Source: Parvularia atlantis (taxonomy: Eukaryota > Opisthokonta > Rotosphaerida). Taken from it: a stretch of 44,293 nucleotides of DNA. The notes below the pieces were generated by a model that saw nothing but the letters and a program-made list of their open reading frames with translations, was not told where the DNA came from and ran no database searches. The DNA lies in NCBI GenBank assembly GCA_943704415.1, contig CALSCO010000912.1, forward strand, positions 1 to 44,293. The letters run 5' to 3'. Both the position numbers and the translations under genes were made by a program. This document shows, piece by piece, positions 19,561 to 31,191 of the stretch (its first letter is position 1; each line of letters begins with the position of its first letter).

Positions 19561-21357
19561 ATGCGCCGCGTGCTCGTGTACCTGCGCGCGATCACGCGCG
19601 ATGAGTGGGTGGCCGTGCTCAAGGTGCGCCGCTCCCCCGCTGCCGCGCTTTGCCGACGACGCGCGCACCAGGAGTTCCTCATGATGTACTGGGCCGCCGT
19701 GCTCGTCATCCCGTCGTCGCGCGCCCTCGGCCCGCTCGCGTACATCGCGCCCTTCCCGACTGGCTTCGTCCGCTCGAGCACGCCGCTCGGCACGCTCTGG
19801 CGGCAGCTGCTGGCCATCGAGATCGGTGCGCCAGCGCACCGGCGCACGACAGACGGCACGCTCACGTCGCGCGCGCACGCAGGCGCCGCCGTCGGCATCT
19901 ACTACGGCGTGGCGGTGCTGTACCTGTTCCCGGACAGCGCGATCGCCCACGTGCGCGCCGCCGCCCGCCTCGAAACGGGCGCTGACCACGCAGTGTGCAG
20001 TGCGCGGGCCTCGCCGGCCTCGTCCTCGTCACGTCGTGGGCGCGCGCGCTGCAGCAGCAGATCTTCTCGTCGGCCTACATCTTCATGGGCCTGCTGGCAC
20101 GTCGCGCGCGGTCGTCTGCGCTGCACTGACGGCGGCGTTCGGCGTCCACAGGCCATCGTCATGGTCAGCCAGGGCGCGACCGCGCCGAGCGTGCCGACGA
20201 TCGCGTGGGAGATGCTCAGCGCGGCATCGCTCGGCGTCGGCACGGCTCTGTTCTTCAACGTCGCACTCTTCCCGCTCTTCGCCACGGCGCTGTACCGGCG
20301 CCGCCTCGCCGACTCGATCAGCGAGGCCGCCGAGATCGTGCGCCAGTCACGCGCGGTGCTGCTGGGCGAGCCGGCGTCGCCCGTGCTCGTCGACGCCGAA
20401 GCCGACGACTTTGTCGCCGCATCTGAAGTCGTGCCGCTGCGACCGCTGCGACCGCACACGCGCCCCTCGCCGTACGGACTGCGGCCACACGTCGGCGACG
20501 ACAACGGCGACGACGACACGCACAACGACGACAGCGGCATGGACGTGCACCTGTGGCAGTCGCCTGTGCGTGACGAGCCGCGGCGACGCGGCAGGCTGCG
20601 CAGCCCCGTCGGCTCAGCCGCCCTGGCAGCGCACCGCGGCAGCGCCATCGGCCTGCTGCCCGAGCGCACCGACGCGACCGCGCCGCTGTTGCCCGGCGGC
20701 GGCGTGCGGCGATCGGGCTCGTGGGCGTCGCCGCTGTCGCTGCCGTCGCCGATGCGCCGCGAGCCGCGCGTGCGTGTGCAGCCGCCGCCGCCGCCGCCGC
20801 GGAGCACGCGCTGGCTGTTCCAGCCGATGCTCAACCTCGCCGCGTCGTACGGCGACACGCCGCCACCGACGCCTGTGCGCCAGGCGCCAATGCAGCAGCC
20901 GGTCGCGCGCAGCCCGATCGACAGCCGCCTGCCGTCGCCGCAGCTCTCGCCGGCGTCGTCGACCGAGTCGCTCTCGGCCGCGTCGTCGTGGTCGGCGCCG
21001 TCGTCGGCCTCGTCGTTTGGCTCGGCGTCGTACTCGTCGTCGTCGGGGCGGCAGCGTGACTCGTTGGGCGAGCAGCTGCACGCGCTGTCGCAGCTCGTGC
21101 GCAAGTGCCAGGCGCACACCGTGGCCGTGCAGGACCGCAGCGTTGAGGCGCGGTACGAGTTTGGCCAGGGCACGTTCCGGCAGGGCCAGGTCCACCTCGT
21201 CGTGACCGCCCACGCCCGCCTCATGCAGCTCGTGATCGCCATTGGCGAGTTTGCGCTGCACCGGCGCAGCCTGCGCGGACACTTTGCCCGCCAGCTGGCG
21301 CACTCGCTCGCGAGCTCGGCTAACGAGAGCCCGCGCGTTTTTCGCGTGCCGGGCACG

Positions 21358-21410
<53 letters not shown>

Positions 21411-23433
21411 CGCACCTGCTGGGCCCGCCGCCAGCGCGAGCACGCCAGCACTCGCCGCCAAGCCGGGCGAGAGTGGCGATATGACGCTCGCCCGCAGCGA
21501 CATGCTCGAGCGCTTCCTGGACCTGTTTGAGCGGCCGCTGGCGCATGCCTTTGACGTGCTGCAGGGCGTGCTGAGCGATCTGCACCAGCGTGTGCGGCTG
21601 CATCGCGTCGGCACCGACGAGCCCGAGCGGTGGGGCCGCTTGGACTGCGTTGACCTCGGGCTCCTTGACGCGGCGCAGCGCGAGCTGTTATCGCTCTTCT
21701 GCATCGGCACGGACCTGCACCCGCTGCACTACCTGATCAACGTGCTGCGCGAGCTGCGCCTGCAGCTGGAGCTGTTTGCGGCGTGCGAAGCGGCCCTGCA
21801 CACGCCGCGGCCGTGGACGAGCTACCTGTGGCCGTCGTCGTGGCTCGCGGGCGGCGACACGGCGCTACTTGGCACGCTGTCGTCGGCCGGAACGGCGCCG
21901 CTGCGCGAGCGCGCCGAGCCGCCGCGGTTCGGCATGCAGCAGGAAGGCAGCGAGCTGCGCATGCGCCTGTGGCGCGCATTCAGCGTGCTCGAGTCGAGCG
22001 AGTTCCGCTTCGCGCTCAAGACAACCATCGCCTTCCTCATCGTCGCCCTGCCCTTCTTCCTGATCGAGGCCCTCCAGGCCTTCCGGTTCTACTGGGCCAT
22101 GTTCACGGTCATCGGCGTGTCGACGCCGTTCCACGGGACCAACATCACCACAGCGACCAGTCGCATCGTCGGCGTGGTCGCGGCCGCCGCGTACGCCGTC
22201 CCGACGTGGCTCGCCGCGAAGGACAACGGCGTTGTGCTCGCGTTCATGTTCATCCCGTACTTTGCCCTGGCTGCGTTCATCAAGGGCGCGACGCCGTACT
22301 TCCGCGTGGGCGTGCAGACGGTCATCACGTACTCGTGCGTGCGAGGCCCGTGCGTGCTTGTGCGTGCCTCGCGCTGACACGCGCGCGGCAGCATCACCGT
22401 GCTCGCGCTGTACGTCAACCGCGACAACCCCAACTACGACTCAATTTACGAGCTCGTGTACAAGCGCACCGTCGCGACGGTCGCGGGCATCATCACCGTG
22501 CTCATCGTCGGCCGCCTGTTTTGGCCGTTCCTGGCGCGCGTCGAGCTGCGCAAGGTGCGGGCACGTGCCAAAACGTCCTAGTCTGCGCTCAGTATCGACG
22601 GCCGTGCAGGTGCTCGCTCGGGCCGTGTACGATGCCGGCCTGGCCTTCACGCAGACCAACTGGCTGTTCTCGCGCGGCTACATCCGTGTGAGCGACACGC
22701 ACGTGCTCGTGCGCCTGCTCTCGATCCTCCAGGCACGCACGCACGCCTTGTGAATGTCACTCGCGCGCGCGCAGCTGACTGCGAGCGCTTTTGCGCCAGA
22801 ACGACCTGAACCAGTGCCGTGAGCTGCTCGGCTGGAGCCGCACCGAGGCGCGCATCAAGGGCCCGTTCAACCGCGCCGAGTTCCGCGCTATAATCGACCG
22901 CGTGCAGCTGATCCACAGCCACCTCGCGTCGGCCGCGACTCTCATCGACCGCGGTGCGCGCTCGGGCGGCTGCCCGCGCGTGCTTGCGCCGCTCACACTG
23001 CGCAGGCGTCGGCATCGAGCTGCGCAGCGAGGTGCTGGTGCTGCTAAAGGATGAGCGGCGCGAGTACTTTATGACGATCGCGCAGCTCTTCTACGTGATC
23101 GCGTCGTCTGTGCGGACCAAGTTCCCGTGCGTGCCAGCCCGCACACGCACAACGACCTCCTCATACTTACGCATGTGCAGGCTGCCGTCGTACGTGCCCG
23201 ACCCGTCGTGCTCGGTGCACCGCCTGCTCCGGCGCATGCGCACGCTGCCGGTTATGCACCAGCGCTTCCCGCCCGGCAAGCTGATCCACTACTTTGCCTT
23301 CCTCGAACTGATCAAGGAGATCACGCACGAGCTCGCGCACATTCGCGCGTCGGTGCAGCGCCTGTACGGCGTGAACCACATCTTTGCGCTTGCGTCCGAG
23401 GAGCGGTACCAGCATCTCAGAGCGATTGTGTAA
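19561..23433 (+). CDS. FUSC/aromatic-acid-exporter-type membrane protein
   Basis: The ATG at 19561 (MRRVLVYLRAITRDEWVAVL) is the only in-frame start near the first exon; the stop is TAA at 23431-23433. Two membrane bundles are separated by a long cytosolic region. The first includes FLMMYWAAVLVIPSSRALGP, AAVGIYYGVAVLYLFP, and LGVGTALFFNVALFPLFATA. The loop is Pro/Ser/Asp-rich with a 17-Gln tract. The second includes FALKTTIAFLIVALPFFLIE, FRFYWAMFTVIGVSTPF, SRIVGVVAAAAYAVPTWLA, VVLAFMFIPYFALAAFI and VATVAGIITVLIVGRLFWPF. The tail (RLLRQNDLNQCRELLGW, VHRLLRRMRTLPVMHQRFPP) is helical. This is the plan of fungal and protist FUSC_2/BRE4-like proteins, related to bacterial aromatic-acid exporters and plant ALMT channels. 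The transported substrate is unknown. Introns occur near both ends; the polyQ-bearing central exon is very long. Confidence 0.85.
21358..21408 (+). repeat. CAG/CAA repeat coding for 17 glutamines
   Basis: Seventeen CAG/CAA codons in frame in the FUSC gene loop, with two CAA interruptions. Shorter CAG tracts occur in the CEP192-like (about 32130-32157), CCCH (about 30911-30945) and IleRS 5' exons. Confidence 0.95.
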
Positions 23434-23469
23434 TCCTCGCGCACGTGTACAGCCGCGCGCCGCATTCTG

Positions 23470-25200
23470 CTAGATGCCAGCGACCTCGCGGATGGCTGCG
23501 GCGAGCCGCTCGGCCGCGACAGCGAGCGCGGCGGCGTCGTTGTACGTAAAGCCGACGCGGATGTGATTCGGGTACTGCGACGCACGCGTGTGGGCTCGGC
23601 AGTTGTCGGCACAGCAGCAGCGTGCGCGCACCTGCTTGCGAATGGTTGACCAGTTGCCGGGCTGGAAGATGACATGGTACTTGGTGCGAGCCAGCTCGAG
23701 CAACTGCTGCACGCGTCAGATGGCGCAGCACGCGCCCGCACGCACGAGCGCACCGCCTCGGCATCGACGCCCTCGGGCAGGCGCGCCCACACGAAGAAGC
23801 CACCGTCCGGGTCGTGCATGCTGATCGCACCCCGCGGCAGGTGCGCCCGCAGGCCCGCCGTCAGCACCGCGCAGCGCTCGGCGTAGGTCGCGCGGGTGAA
23901 CTCGAGCAGGTCGTCCAGGCGGCGTGTCTCGAGCGCCACGCGCATGATGCCTGACGTGAGGTGGTTGGGGCTGCCGCCACTGTAGTAGATCCCGCTGCTC
24001 GGCGAGTGAGGCTGGGGGCTCGACGCGCGTGCTGGCGAGCGCGCGCACCTCTGCGCGATCACGTTGATAATCCACTCGCGCGTTTCGATCCAGCCCAGAC
24101 GCAGGCCCGGCCCGAAGATCTTTGAAAACGAGCCTGCGCCCACGCGTGTGATCTGCCATTCGCGGCGTCGCACGGGAGCGCACGCACCGTTGCTGATGAC
24201 GCAGCCGTGCCCTTCCGTGTCGAGCGCGACGAGCCGCGGCGGGGGCGACGGCCGCCCGGGGAAGCGGATGAGGTCGTAGCTGCGCGCGCGGCAGACGTCA
24301 ACGGCCCGCTCGCCTGCCGTGTGCGCAGGTGCCACAAACACGTCGTCGCAAGCGATCAGGCAGCCGTGCTTGCGCGCGCACGCAATCAGCTCGTGGCGGC
24401 GCGCGAGCGGCAGCGTGGCCGAGGTCGGGTTGCAGAATGTGGGCACGAGGTAGATCTGCGCAGCGGTGGGCGACGGCGGGGCAGGCATGCACGCGCGCGC
24501 ACCAGCGCCGAAAACACGTCCTGGTGGCCGGGCTCGGCGGCCGCGTTGGGCTGCACGCCGTGCTCGGCGAGGGCCGCGGCGAGCTCGTCCATGCACATGC
24601 CGTCGTCGTCGCTGCGCACGGGCACGATCGTGAGGCCCGCGTCGCGGAAGATGTCGCGCGCCACAAAGTAGCACGGGTCCTGCGCTGCCGCGATCAGCAC
24701 GCTCATTGTCCGCGAGCCGCGCGACGCACGGGCACGAAGACGCATCGGCCCGGGCGCATGAACAGGTGGCACAACACCGTCAGCCCGAACGACGCGCCGC
24801 TCGTCACGACCAGGCGCTCGCGCAGCACGTCGCCGCCGCCGTACTGGCGCGTGAGGAAGCGCGCGAGCTGCGTGAGGAAGCCGCCGTCGCCCTGGCGCGT
24901 CGTCTGAGCGGCGTACTGCACCTACGCACACGCACGCACACCATCGTCGGCCCGTACTGGAACAGGCTGTTGGCCGTGGGCCGGCGCAGCGCCTCGGCGG
25001 CCGCGGCCTCGTACACGGCCCGGGCCGCGACGAGCACGACCTCGTCGGGCGCGCCGACGCCGAGGGAGATGTCGCCTGGTGCGCGCATCAGCGTCACAAT
25101 CAGCAGCAGCGGCGGCGGCGGCACCCGGCGCGACGTTGAAGAGCGTGCTGCCGTCCTCGGCCGGGAACTCGTGCTGGACGAGCAGCTGCAGATGCGCCAT
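23470..25200 (-). CDS. PLP-dependent class I/II aminotransferase (YER152C / 2-aminoadipate aminotransferase-like)
   Basis: The ATG at 25200 gives [20 protein letters not shown]. Spliced exons encode [116 protein letters not shown], the PLP-lysine motif [33 protein letters not shown] and [20 protein letters not shown]. The stop is TAG at 23470-23472. NPTS, the aspartate in CDDVF and SFSK-plus-Arg mark fold type I. The layout is that of the eukaryotic aminotransferases related to bacterial LysN/MocR C-terminal domains; substrate (2-aminoadipate, kynurenine or aromatic amino acids) is not determined. Head-to-head with IleRS, only 45 bp between the start codons. Confidence 0.85.
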
Positions 25201-25245
25201 CGGGCGTGGGTGCGGTGGGTGCGTCACGGTAGTGACGATTACATC

Positions 25246-28200
25246 ATGTCAGGCAACTGTCTGGCATCGGACGGGCCGTGCCTCTGCGCGCCCGCCGCGC
25301 CCCCCGCGGCCGCCGCGGCGCGGGCCACGGGCAAGGCGAAGCAGCCGCCACCGCAGCAGCAGCAGCCGAAGCAGCAGCCGCAACAGCAGCGCACCGTCAA
25401 CTCGGTCTTTGCTGACGGTGAGAGCAGAGCAGCACAGCAGCACGTGGCGGCGGCTGACGCGCACGCCGTGCCCCCGCCCGCCAGTGCCAGAGAAGGTCTC
25501 GTTCCCGGGCGAGGAGACGGCGACGCTCGCGTTCTGGGAGGCGATCGACGCGTTCAAGACGTCGCTCAAGATGTCCGAGGGCCGCCCGCCCTACACCTTC
25601 TACGACGGCCCGCCCTTCGCCACGGGCCTGCCGCACTACGGCCACCTGCTCGCGGGCTCGATCAAGGCGCGCGATGCGATGCGGCAGGCATATTGCTGCT
25701 CAGTGGCTGACGACACGCGACGCAGGACATCGTCACGCGCTACTGGCACCAGCAGGGCCGCTACGTCGAGCGCCGCTTCGGATGGGACTGCCACGGCCTC
25801 CCGGTCGAGTACGAGATCGACAAGAAGCTCGACATCAAGGCGCGGCCTCGCCCCCCCCCCCCCCCCCCTTCCCGAAGGATGCAGCGGTGCTGACGGCGCG
25901 CACGCGATCGGCGCGGCCGCGCAGAGCAAGGACGATGTGATCAAGATGGGCATCGCAAAGTACAACGCCGAGTGCCGCGCCATCGTCATGCGCTACGCCA
26001 AGGCACGGGCTCGCCGGTCGACACGCGCGTGGCAGGCCCCCCCTCACGCACCGCGCCGTGCAGGAGTGGGAGGTCACGGTCAAGCGCATCGGCCGCTGGA
26101 TCGACTTCGAGAACGACTACAAGACGCTCAACGCGGACTTCATGGAGTCGGTCTGGTGGGTGTTCTCGGAGATGCACAAGAAGAACCTCGTCTACCGCGG
26201 CTTTAAGGTGCGTGCCAGCGTGACGACGGAGCACGTGCGCATCCCTCGTGACGTGCGTGCACGTGCCCAGGTCATGCCGTACTCGACCGGCTGCACCACG
26301 CCGCTGTCCAACTTCGAGGCCGGCCAGAACTACAAGGACGTTAACGACCCGGCCGGTATGCGGTGCCGCGCCGCGACCCGGTGTGCGTGCCGTGCCTCAC
26401 GCGCGCGGCGCCAGTCATCGTCTCGTTCCCGCTCGTCGACGAGCCCGAGACGCTCGTGCTCGCGTGGACGACGACGCCGTGGACGCTGCCGTCCAACCTC
26501 GCGCTGTGCGTGCACCCGACGTTTGAGTACGTCAAGATCAAGGGTGCGTGCGCGCCTGTGCACTGACGCGCTGCGCCTGCTGACCCGTGCGCACGCGGCA
26601 GACACTGCCACCGGGCAGACGTACATCCTGCTCGAGAAGCGCCTGTCGCAGCTGTACAAGAACCCAGAGAACCAGGAGCAGTACAAGGTGCGCGTCTGTC
26701 GTGTGCGGCGCGCAGAAGCTCACGAGGCCGCAGGTGCTCGACCGCTTTGTGGGAGCCAAGCTCGAGGGCAAGCGCTACCTGCCGCTGTTTGACTACTTCT
26801 ACGAGGCACGCACCCGGCGCGTGTGCTGTGTGCGTGCGTCTGTGCTGAGCGATCGCCGCAGCGCATGAAGGGCACGGCGTTCTGCGTCGTGATGGACACG
26901 TACGTCACGGACGACAGCGGCACGGGCATCGTGCACCAGGCGCCCGCGTTCGGTGAGGACGACTTCCGGTGCACCGCCCTCGTGCGCGTGCCACGCTGCG
27001 CGCTAACCGCAGCACCGCCAGCATTTGCCTCAAGTACGGCGTGTTCGACCGCGAGGAGATCATCTGCCCCGTCGACGAGGTCGGGCGGTTTACGAAGGAG
27101 GTGACGGATTTTGCGGGCAAGTACATCAAGGTGCAGCCTGGTCAGTGCGCCAGCGGGCGCCGTTGCTCACGCGCGCTGGCGGCAGGATGCCGACAAGGAC
27201 ATCACCAAGATGCTCAAGGCGAAGGGGCGCCTCGTTCACAGCGGTACGCTCATGCACTCGTACCCGTTCTGCTGGCGGTGCGCGCGCTGCGCTCAACGGA
27301 CCCGTGCACGGCGGGGCTGAGCGCACGTGTCGACAAGCTCCGACACGCCGCTCATTTACAAGGCCGTGCCGTCGTGGTTCATCCGCGTCGAGCAGCTGGT
27401 CGAGCGCCTGCTGGCCAACAACAAGCAGAGCTACTGGTGCGTGCGCCCGGCCGTGTCACAGCGCTTCTGACGCGGTGCGCGGCCAGGGTGCCCGAGTTTG
27501 TGCAGGAGAACCGCTTCGGCAACTGGCTGCGCGACGCGCGCGACTGGGCCGTCTCGCGCAACCGCTACTGGGGCACGCCGATCCCGCTGTGGGTCAGCAG
27601 CGACGGCGAGGAGGTGCGGTCCGCGAACGTGGCCGCCGTCGTGCTGAGCGCTCAGCCCTCAGATCGTCTGCGTCGAGTCAGTCAAGCACCTCGAAGAGCT
27701 CTCGGGCGTGCGCGTGACCGACCTGCACCGCGAGAGGTACGTACGCACGACGGCCAAGTGTCGGTCGCGATGCTGACGTGCGCCGCAGCATCGACCACAT
27801 CACGATCCCGTCCAAGATGGGCAAGGGCGATCTGCGGCGCGTGGAGGAGGTTTTTGACTGCTGGTTCGAGTCGGGCAGGTGCGGTACAAAGTGGCTCTCA
27901 GAGGAGGCACACAGCTGACCCTGAGCGCGCAGCATGCCCTACGCCCAGCAGCACTACCCGTTCGAGAACCGCACCAAGTTTGAGTCGGCCTTCCCCGCCG
28001 ACTTCATCGCCGAGGGCCTTGACCAGACGCGCGGGTGGTTCTACACGCTGCTCGTCATTTCGACCGCGCTGTTTGACAAGCCGCCGTTCCGCAACCTGAT
28101 CGTCAACGGCCTCGTCCTGGCCGCGGACGGCAAGAAGATGTCCAAGCGCCTCAAGAACTACCCGGACCCGAGCGAGATCCTGAACAAGTACGGCGCCGAC

Positions 28201-30120
28201 GCGCTGCGGTGCGTGACACACGCGCTTTGCTTGGCGGCGGCTGACGTGGCGGCGCAGGCTGTACCTGATCAACTCGCCCGTCGTGCGCGCCGAGACGCTG
28301 CGGTTCAAGGAGGAGGTGAGGACCGCGCCCGAGCTGGTCGACAATGCGCTGACGCGGCCGCGCGCGCGAGCCAGGGCGTGAAAGACGTGATTAAGGACGT
28401 GTTCCTGCCGTGGTTCAACGCGTACCGCTTCTTTGTGCAGAACGTGCACCGCCTCGAGCTGGAGACGTCGCACAAGTTCAAGTATGACGCGAACGGTGCG
28501 GGTGCTGCTGCTGTGTGTGCACCTAAGCGCGCGGCTGACCGCCCGCCCGACCGCGCGCAGGCACGATCAACGTGTCTAACACGATGGACCGGTGGCTGCT
28601 CGCGTCGACGCAGTCGCTGATCAAGTTTGTGCACAAGGAGATGGGCGCGTACCGGCTGTACACGGTCGTGCCGCGGCTCGTGCGGTTCATCGAGGACCTG
28701 ACCAACTGGTACGTGCGGCTGAACCGCCCGCGGCTCAAGGGCGTGCACGGCACGGAGGACTGCCTGAACGCGCTGAGCACGCTGTACGAGTGCCTGCTGA
28801 CCCTGTGCCGCGTGATGGTGCGGGTCTGCGCGCACGCTGCCGCCAGGGCCGCGCTCATGCCGTGCGCCGACGCAGGCGCCTTTCACGCCGTTCCTCACCG
28901 AGCACATGTACCAGAACCTGCGGCGCGCCCTGCCCGACACGCCCGACAACAAGTCGGTGCACTTCACGCTCTTCCCGGACGTGAAGGAGTCGTACTTCGA
29001 CGACGCGATCGAGCGCGCCGTGTCGCTCATGCAGCGTGTGATCAACCTCGGCCGCGTCAGCCGCGAGCGCCGCAACCTCCCGATCAAGACGCCGCTCAAG
29101 GAGGCGATCGTGATCCACCATGACCCGCAGGTGCTGTCAGACCTGCGCGCACTCGAGTCGTACATCGTCCTCGTGCGTGGCTCCGCTATCGAGGCAGCGC
29201 AAGGCTGAGCGCGCGGCGCCGTGCAGGAGCTCAACGTGCGCCTGTTCACATGCTCGAGCGCCCAGAGCGGCTTCAGCGAGGTGCTGCGTGCGGACCCCAA
29301 CCTGCCCGTGCTCGGCAAACGCCTCGGCAAGGACCTGAAGGAGGTGCGCGAGTGCACCTGGCACTGCCTCGCGACGCTGAGCCGCGCTCGCAGGTGACGG
29401 CACGCGTTCGTGCGCTCACGACGGCCGAGGTGCGCAAGCTGCAGGACGACGACGGCTCACTGCAGATTGGCGCACACAAGCTGACGGCTGACGACGTGCT
29501 GGTGGCGTGCTGCGGACGCAGTCGGTGGGGCGCGCGGCTGACACGATGCTCCGACAGATCCGCAAAGAGTACGACCTCGGCGGCTCGACCACGCTCGAGT
29601 GCAACAGCGACGGCGACCTCACGGTCGTGCTCGACTGCGTCAACGAGTCGGCGCTGGTGCTTGAGGGCCTGGCGCGGGAGCTGATCAACCGCATCCAGAA
29701 GCTGAGGAAAAAGGTGCGGCGGCCGCGGCGGCCGGTTGTTGTGCGTGCTCACGGTGCAACGCAGGCGTTGCTCAAGGCGGCCGACAACATCGTCACGTTC
29801 TATGAGCTGCAAGACGACGTCAACGACCAGGTGCGTGCCGCTGCTGCGCCTGATGACGCCCCACCCGTCGCTGAGCGGCGCGCAGCTCGCCGAGACGCTC
29901 GTAACGCAGCGCGAGTTCCTGCTGAGCAACCTCAAGGCGCTGCCGCTGCCGGCGAGCGAGATCGCGACGCGCTTCCCGACGGCGCAGGCTATCATCGCCG
30001 AGGACCAGGAGGTGCGCTGTGCCGACGGGACTCGCACGCGCGAGCGGTGCTGACAGTGAGCTCGCGCACGTGCAGATCCGCAAGTCGACGTTGCGCCTGA
30101 TCCTGTACTGGGGTGAATGA
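25246..30120 (+). CDS. Isoleucyl-tRNA synthetase, cytosolic
   Basis: The ATG at 25246 starts [20 protein letters not shown], a variable Gln/Pro-rich extension. [20 protein letters not shown] leads to the HIGH-type motif ([16 protein letters not shown]). [72 protein letters not shown] (editing domain), [51 protein letters not shown] and [15 protein letters not shown] (KMSKS) follow in order, closely matching eukaryotic cytosolic IleRS. The anticodon region includes [20 protein letters not shown]. The stop is TGA at 30118-30120. The C-terminal repeats found in vertebrate IleRS are absent. Three introns (25667-25725, 25840-25924, 26003-26063) start GC rather than GT, each after AAG; none has a length divisible by three, so they must be removed. 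Confidence 0.97.
25851..25868. repeat. Poly(C) tract, C18, in an IleRS GC-AG intron
   Basis: Eighteen C residues 11 bp after the GC donor at 25840. The protein reads through conservatively from DIK to [10 protein letters not shown] across it. Confidence 0.95.
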
Positions 30121-30237
30121 GGGGTGCTTTTCTGTCGTGCCGTCGCGCCGCGGACGCGCTTCGTTGCCCCCCCCCACCAAAAAAAAATAAAAAAAAAAAA
30201 AATTGCACACAATTACTCCGGGGGCAGGCGGACGTCG
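30121..30237. other. Short convergent 3' intergenic region with C9 and A-rich tract
   Basis: Between the IleRS and CCCH stops lie a C9 run (30167-30175) and an A-rich stretch (about 30179-30202, interrupted by a T). It can serve both 3' ends; AATAA-type sequence is present on the plus strand, but no specific signal is proved. Confidence 0.5.
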
Positions 30238-30911
30238 TCACATCTGCGCGGCGCTGGCTGACACACCGCCGCCGCTGCTCGCGGCGGGCCGGGCCGACTC
30301 CTTGTCAAGCAGCGCGGCGGCGACGCAGGTGCACACGCCCAGGTTCCTGCACGTCTCGTTGCCGCAGTCGTACACGAAGCCCTTGCAGCAGTGACAGCTG
30401 GCCGAGGCGGGGATCCACGTGTCGCGCAGCGCCGCGAGCTCGCCGAGGGTCAGATCCGAGTTTGGGTCGGTCAGGCGCGCGACGGTCTTGTCGAGCTCGG
30501 CGCCGAGGAACGGGTCGATGGCCTCGCCGAGGGGCGTCGTGAGCTGTGCGTACTCCTGATTGCTGCTTGAGCGGTAAAACTGCGTACGCAGCCCGCTCCC
30601 GCCGCCGCCAATGTCGCCGCCGACGTCGAACGAGCCGGCCGAGCCCTCGCTCGCGTCGTCGTCGGGGAAGCCCTCGTCCTCCTCCTCGTTGTACGGCCAC
30701 GCGCCGCCCGCGCCACCGCCGCCGCCGCCGCCGCCGTAGCCGAGCATCGCGGCCGTCTGCGCGTCGATGTCGCCCACGCCGCCGTTGCCGCCGCCGCCGC
30801 TTACGTAGTCGTACGCGTACGGTGGGTAGTCGTAGCCGGGCGGCGGGTACACCGGCCCACCCGCGTAGCCGCCGCCGCCGCCGAGGTGCAGCGCGCCGAG
30901 CCCGCTCTCCA

Positions 30912-30942
<31 letters not shown>

Positions 30943-31122
30943 TTGCGCCAGCGTGGGGCGCGGCGACGGCCGCTGGTGCACGCGCCGCTCGGCCTCCAGC
31001 CGCTCGGGCGCGAGCGGCGAGCTGCTGGCCGAGCCGTACATGCGCCGGCCGTACGGGTGCTGGAACCTGCAGTCGGCGCGGACGCAGTCGACGCCATCGC
31101 GGCACGGCCGCGAGTCGCCCAT
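30238..31122 (-). CDS. CCCH zinc-finger protein with Gly-rich middle and Cys-rich C-terminus, intron-free (294 aa)
   Basis: The ATG at 31122 begins MGDSRPCRDGVDCVRADCRF, containing a single CCCH finger (C-x5-C-x4-C-x3-H, ending QHPYG), a type that binds RNA. Then come an Ala/Ser/Gln region with a polyQ run and a Gly/Tyr-rich low-complexity section (YAGGPVYPPPGYDYPPYAYD), typical of condensate-forming RNA-binding proteins. The C-terminal third is ordered: REAYAQL-like segment EYAQLTTPLGEAIDPFLGAE, LTLGELAALRDTWIPA, and a Cys cluster CHCCKGFVYDCGNETCRNLG + VCTC. The stop is TGA at 30238-30240. A role in mRNA handling is inferred from the finger only; the Cys cluster is not recognised. Its start codon is 69 bp from the CEP192-like start. 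Confidence 0.75.
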
Positions 31123-31191
31123 CGTGCGGTGACGCGGCGACCTCGGAATAGCAAATAATTTCGGCCTAGCGCACACGCGGTAACTGCCACC

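Noticed and set aside
20347-21710. Long antisense open frames across the FUSC gene
   Set aside because: They run opposite a conserved membrane protein and consist of Arg/Ser/Cys-rich shadow sequence from biased codon use.
30167-30202. Retrotransposon-like poly(A) tail
   Set aside because: The A-rich tract lies between two convergent gene ends with no reverse transcriptase, no target-site duplication and no element body.
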